A DNA stretch of 64,000 nt from Seriola aureovittata (Eukaryota; Chordata; Actinopteri; Carangiformes; Carangidae), in contig NC_079374.1 of NCBI RefSeq assembly GCF_021018895.1, forward strand, positions 5,040,212 to 5,104,211. The letters are read 5' to 3'. Made by a program: the position numbers and the translations under genes. Positions 60,042 to 64,000 of this stretch are shown here, in pieces. Position 1 is the stretch's first letter. The number at the start of each line of letters is the position of its first letter. The notes beneath the pieces were generated by a model. That model saw only the letters and a program-made list of their open reading frames with translations. It did no database searches and was not told the DNA's origin.

Positions 60042-60182
60042 GTGTAAGTCCATCAAAATTAAAATGCGCCGCACAACTCTTCTCCAGTACACCATGCTTT
60101 ATTCACCGAACATCTTCTGCTTTGTTGGCTTCATCAGGGTGTCGACCCCCGACGTGATGTTTTAATTTTGATGGACTTACAC
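60042..60182. mobile_element. 141-base element with 23-base perfect inverted arms
   Basis: The arms at 60042-60064 (starting GTGTAAGTCCATC) and 60160-60182 (ending GATGGACTTACAC) are exact reverse complements. They enclose 95 bases with no open frame, including CAGGGTGTCGACCCCCGACG. This is a miniature foldback element or a strong RNA hairpin. I see no second copy in the window. Confidence 0.6.
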
Positions 60183-61974
60183 AAACAGCTTTGGTAAAAA
60201 CACAGATCTTCACACATAACTCCTGTGGATGAAACTTTGCCCTTATTCACATTACCTTGAGTATGAATCTGTCCTTGTACACACTTCTCTTTCCAGTGAC
60301 TTTGAATGAAATTGCATGGCGGTTAAAATTTACTTGATTTTAAGTCCTGAACATAATTTTAAGGCAGGATCAAGCAGCATACTGGCAGACATGAGGAGAC
60401 ATATTTGGAAACAGTAGTTGGGCTGCTTTTTTCATACTTGTATGCCTTTTTTTTTTTTTTTTTAATAATGTTCATGTGTCTTTCCTTTTCGCATTTTGAA
60501 CGTGCCACAGGATAGAAGTTAAAAGTCTATTGACGGCTTTCATGTGGAAGTTCGTGTGCGTGAGCCTCTACAATCTACAACTTTCTCTACACAGACCCAC
60601 ATGGCAAACACAAAAAGAGTGATGGACGATGAATCACGTTATACAACTAAACAATGAAGACGATGTGCAAAGTGGACTTGGCTAGACATGAGCACAAACC
60701 ATATAATTTTGGAGAAAGCCCCTTTATTTTGCACTTCCAGTCCTTCTGACTGAGCTGCATGAAGGCCAGTAGAGCTGGCGAGTGTGGCACAGAGGCGGCA
60801 CTGGTGTGGGTCGCAGCTGTGAACAAGCTGGCTGCGAGAATCCTGGCAACCAGCAACAACAGCATCCAAACACGCACAAACAATCCCAGTGTGTGGGCGC
60901 AAGTGTGCATCTTCATGTTCAGTTTCTATTGTCTGTCTGTTACGTATTGACCCAGCATGCTGTAGGCTGTGTGTGACTGCATGCCCGAGTTGTGAACACT
61001 AAATGTGTGTGTGTGGGTGTGTGTGCGTGCGCAGCACTGGAGGACAGACAGACAGACACACACAGAGATGGGGAGATGGGGGGGTGAAGTAAGGGTCAGA
61101 CGAAGAGGAAGAAGTGGAAACTGTCTCCCTTTCTCTCTGTCCGTCTCTCCAGGGGGATTTCAGTGCTTCACTGTCTGATTTCCTCCTTCTTGTCATTCTG
61201 TCTCTGAAGCTATGTCAATGCTAATGTGAAATGCTGAAATCACATCTTTTCCTCTGTCCATTCTGGCCTTTTCATCCATACTAATGGGAGCTAAAGATGC
61301 TCTACAGAGTGGAAGGATCTGAAAAAAACAAACAGCGTGAGCAAGGACAATAAAATAAATTTAATGTGTAGCAAAAAAAAAAGAAAGAAAAAAAGCCAAA
61401 TTTCTGTTGTCTCCAACTCTTCGCAAAGGCTCATTTTCTATATCAATAAATAAAAAGCCTGTCACACACAGCAACAGCAATGCATTTCCCATTAGATTCA
61501 TAAAAAAATTTATCAAACTGTGAAAAACACCAGAATGTCTGGAAGACAAAGCCAAGCAGCAAGCTGAAATAATTAAACAAATTCTTAACACATTATAAAT
61601 CTTTAAAACATTTTACAATAATTATGAAAAGAAACTTTAATCTTAATAAACAAATACTTTTGCGCTCTGACTGTGTGTCGGCAGTGTAAAAGGCGTGTTC
61701 ACATCACGCCCAAAGCAGGATTTAGGCAAAACAATTGCATAAAATATGCAAGTGGATATGAACAGGTGCAGATTCTCTCTAGGTGTTATTAAAATGAGGT
61801 TTAGGTGCAAAAAAATGGGATTTATCTTGAAACTGTATGACTCCTGAACATACAGAGAAAAGACAGAAAGAGAGAAACTAAAGGCAACTTATCTCGAGTA
61901 TTCATGTTTGTGGAGGGGCCACAGTCCACAGGTAAACCTAGCATGTTGTCATAACTGCTAAAAGATTGATTGGT
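60183..61974. other. No gene recognised; one conserved-looking block
   Basis: A T17 run lies near 60448-60464 and short TG/GACA repeats near 61005-61060. The stretch 61390-61620 is non-repetitive and AT-rich with CCCATTAGATTCATAAAAAA and could be regulatory. The rest is unassigned. Confidence 0.55.
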
Positions 61975-62460
61975 TCCTCATGCTTTCCAGAGACGGATGG
62001 TTATTATCACCCATTGTAACGTTTTGTTGTTAGGCAAAATATAGTTGCTGTAGTTATTATGACAGGAGCAGAGGGAAAGTGCGGTACGTAGTATAAAGAG
62101 CGACAAAATCCGCATCAGGAGGATGTGGTGGTGGATTGATAGATGGGTCGACAAAACACAAGAGAGCGATGTTCGATTCCCATGTGAAACCACCACTTTA
62201 AAACAACAAAGATCGTCTAATGTGGAGCAACCGAGTAGTTTTAGTGCCTAAACCTAACCAAACCATCACCATTACCATAGTAACCATGGGGACGATCCGT
62301 ACACCACTCTCGGTACAGTCTTGTGTTTATTGTGGTAACTATGACAACTGAGGTCCGGTATGCATGCCTTGGCAGGGGCGATATTTCAGGAGACACTCCT
62401 AAGGTTTGTATCATAGGGTAGAAAAAAACGACTCATATGGTTGTTCAGGTTGGAGGACTT
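61975..62460 (+). mobile_element. F3 element, copy B
   Basis: Same orientation as copy A, sharing AGTTATTATGACAGGAGCAG, GCCTAAACCTAACCAAACCA, GTAACCATGGGGACGATC and TATTTCAGGAGACACTCCTA, with a right terminus near AACGACTCATATGG. GTTCGATTCCC at 62171-62181 resembles a Pol III B box, and copies A and C have related sequences at that place. Confidence 0.65.
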
Positions 62461-62573
62461 GTTGGCTTTCCATCACCATCATCTATGGGTCTGAGGTCTA
62501 TTTTACTGTGCCTACAAACATGTGAACATTTCAATTTCAGTCAGCACCTTGAGCAGATGCAGATGATTAGATG

Positions 62574-62846
62574 TTACCTCTTTGCCATTTGAAAAACAGC
62601 ATGAATTTGAATTTGTCTGCATTTATGGGACTGAACAACAGACTGCAGGAATTCAAGGGTTTGCAACAGTGAATGGAATGAGCAATAGACGGCGGCATCA
62701 TCTGCATAAAAATGGAACAAAGCATTTGATATTTGATCACAGAGATAATTTACATTTATGGAGAGTGGCAATGGGCCCAGTTTGGAGCCCTGGGGTACTC
62801 CTTTTGATACAGGGAAGAAGGAAGAGGAAAAATCCAACAAACACAC
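62574..62846 (-). pseudogene. LINE reverse transcriptase fragment (degenerate)
   Basis: The minus-strand frame contains VSKGVPQGSKLGPLPLS (reverse transcriptase block with PQG) and, 16 residues later, FYADDAAVYC with the catalytic YADD. The wording is that of non-LTR elements common in fish. Near 62620 the frame breaks: the expected LNADKTKFMLF-type sequence continues in another frame as INADKFKFMLF. About a dozen residues between the two blocks are missing. The 5' and 3' parts of the element were not found, so this is a dead fragment. Confidence 0.88.
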
Positions 62847-63189
62847 AATGGGGTCTAGCTGATAACTTAAAGCATGTCCAGATTAGCCAATATTGTACAA
62901 TTTACGTCACTGCCAAAGTGAAGTGGGAATGTCCAATAGAACTGACTTCTAAAGCAAACAAACACGGATACTTCACATCAGCCAAAGTTGGCCCTTCAAG
63001 GTAATTAAATACAAGTGAAATGGATATTGTGTTATACTGATCACACACAGTATTTCAATCCCCACAAAACCAACTGCAAATATACAACTACTGTATCTTG
63101 AGTTGGACGCTTGCTACATTGTCCACTGATATGTTCTATCCTTCATGATGTGGCTGTGATACAAGCGTAGAAATAATGGGAACATCTCT
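62847..63189. other. No gene recognised
   Basis: Unassigned DNA upstream of the LINE fragment. Part may be decayed LINE sequence but I cannot align it. Confidence 0.5.
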
Positions 63190-63450
63190 GTGCACAGCCA
63201 CCCAAATCAGCAGCGCCATTATTCCTCCAGCGGGACAGAGACGAGCCCCACATGAATATGGTTATTCCCAATTACACACACACACACACACACACAACAC
63301 AGCCTGCTGAGAACACCCTGAACCTGAACAACACGACGAAGCTAATTACAGGAGATTTGATTTGAAGCGGTGGAGCCACAGACTGAACAAACAAGCAGGT
63401 CTGCTCGGCTCATATCTGCTGATAATACGGCAGCCACCACTGAGCCCCTC
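63190..63450. other. Candidate conserved block interrupted by a (CA)n tract
   Basis: TCAGCAGCGCCATTATTCCT, CATGAATATGGTTATTCCCA and ACGACGAAGCTAATTACAGG flank a CA repeat at 63275-63295. The non-repetitive parts look constrained by composition only. A further CA-rich stretch lies at 63469-63510. Confidence 0.25.
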
Positions 63451-64000
63451 ATAATACCTCGGCAGACACACACACACACACTTACACACACACAGACACA
63501 CATTTTGGACACATGTTCACACATATACACACTGGCAGATTCACAGACTGAATGTGAAAACACCCTAAACAAGGCAAAACCAATGGAAGTTTCAGGGGGG
63601 AAATGGGAAATAGCAGGATGAGACCAAGCAGTGCTAAAGAAAATTTAATTTGACATGATGTAGACTCTTATATGAAAAACAACAGGGTGCATTTCTTGAA
63701 CCAAAACTACTATTTAACAAAAAGGGAAAACTGTGCGCTGATAAAGGAATGTAAAGGAAATTGAAAACAGGCGAAAAGTGATTTGAGGGATTTTTTTATA
63801 TATTAAATGTGGCACTCCATGTGTCTGCGCTCTATCTGCTGTTGATCTGATCCAGCACACCAGGCAGCAGAAGGCACCGATTGCAGGAGACGTTTCCCCT
63901 ACTGTGCCTTTCCTCTTACCGCAGCAACACAACACGTCACTAAAATACCAAGCAGGTGCAGGAAAAGAAAGAAAGGAAAAACATTTGGTATGCCTTGGGA
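63451..64000. other. No gene recognised
   Basis: CA-rich tract then unassigned DNA to the right edge. Confidence 0.6.

Noticed and set aside
62171..62181. tRNA gene or intact tRNA-derived SINE in F3 copy B
   Set aside because: Only a B-box-like motif is present; no convincing A box at the required distance and no cloverleaf. The inverted termini point to a DNA element.

Overview
The window is nuclear DNA from a bony fish, most likely a spiny-rayed teleost. The evidence is very dense (CA)n/(TG)n microsatellites, Tc1-like transposon remnants, a degraded LINE reverse transcriptase and several interspersed repeat families typical of teleosts. Only one protein-coding exon can be named with confidence: the first coding exon of the Kruppel-like factor gene klf7 (minus strand, 8784-8885). 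It encodes the conserved 34-residue N-terminus and ends in a consensus splice donor.

Layout. Positions 1-8783 are the start of klf7 intron 1. It holds microsatellites and repeats, and the next klf7 exon lies beyond the left edge. Positions 8886 to about 9500 are the klf7 5' leader and promoter. This stretch is CpG-richer than its surroundings and carries a PBX-MEIS composite site, CArG box, CRE-like site, GC box, inverted CCAAT box and a CTCF-like motif. At 9482-9505 a perfect MEF2 site sits next to a strong TATA box that points away from klf7, so a divergent plus-strand transcript is plausible. Candidate downstream exons lie at 10623-10736 and from 10847.

From about 11 kb to 64 kb the window is intergenic sequence upstream of klf7. 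It is a mosaic of repeat families, several present more than once, with single-copy AT-rich blocks between them. Some of those blocks look like conserved regulatory elements of a developmental gene. Two minus-strand candidates stand out. One is a small three-exon unit at about 32.75-33.09 kb with a TATA-like box, short introns, a consensus branch point and a poly(A) signal. The other is a pair of well-bounded exons at 24.8-25.3 kb whose reading frames match across the intron. Neither resembles a protein I recognise.

Limits. Repeat family names, conservation and transcription could not be checked here. Calls of conserved element, candidate exon and transcription-factor site are inferences from sequence alone. 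No new multi-gene system was found.
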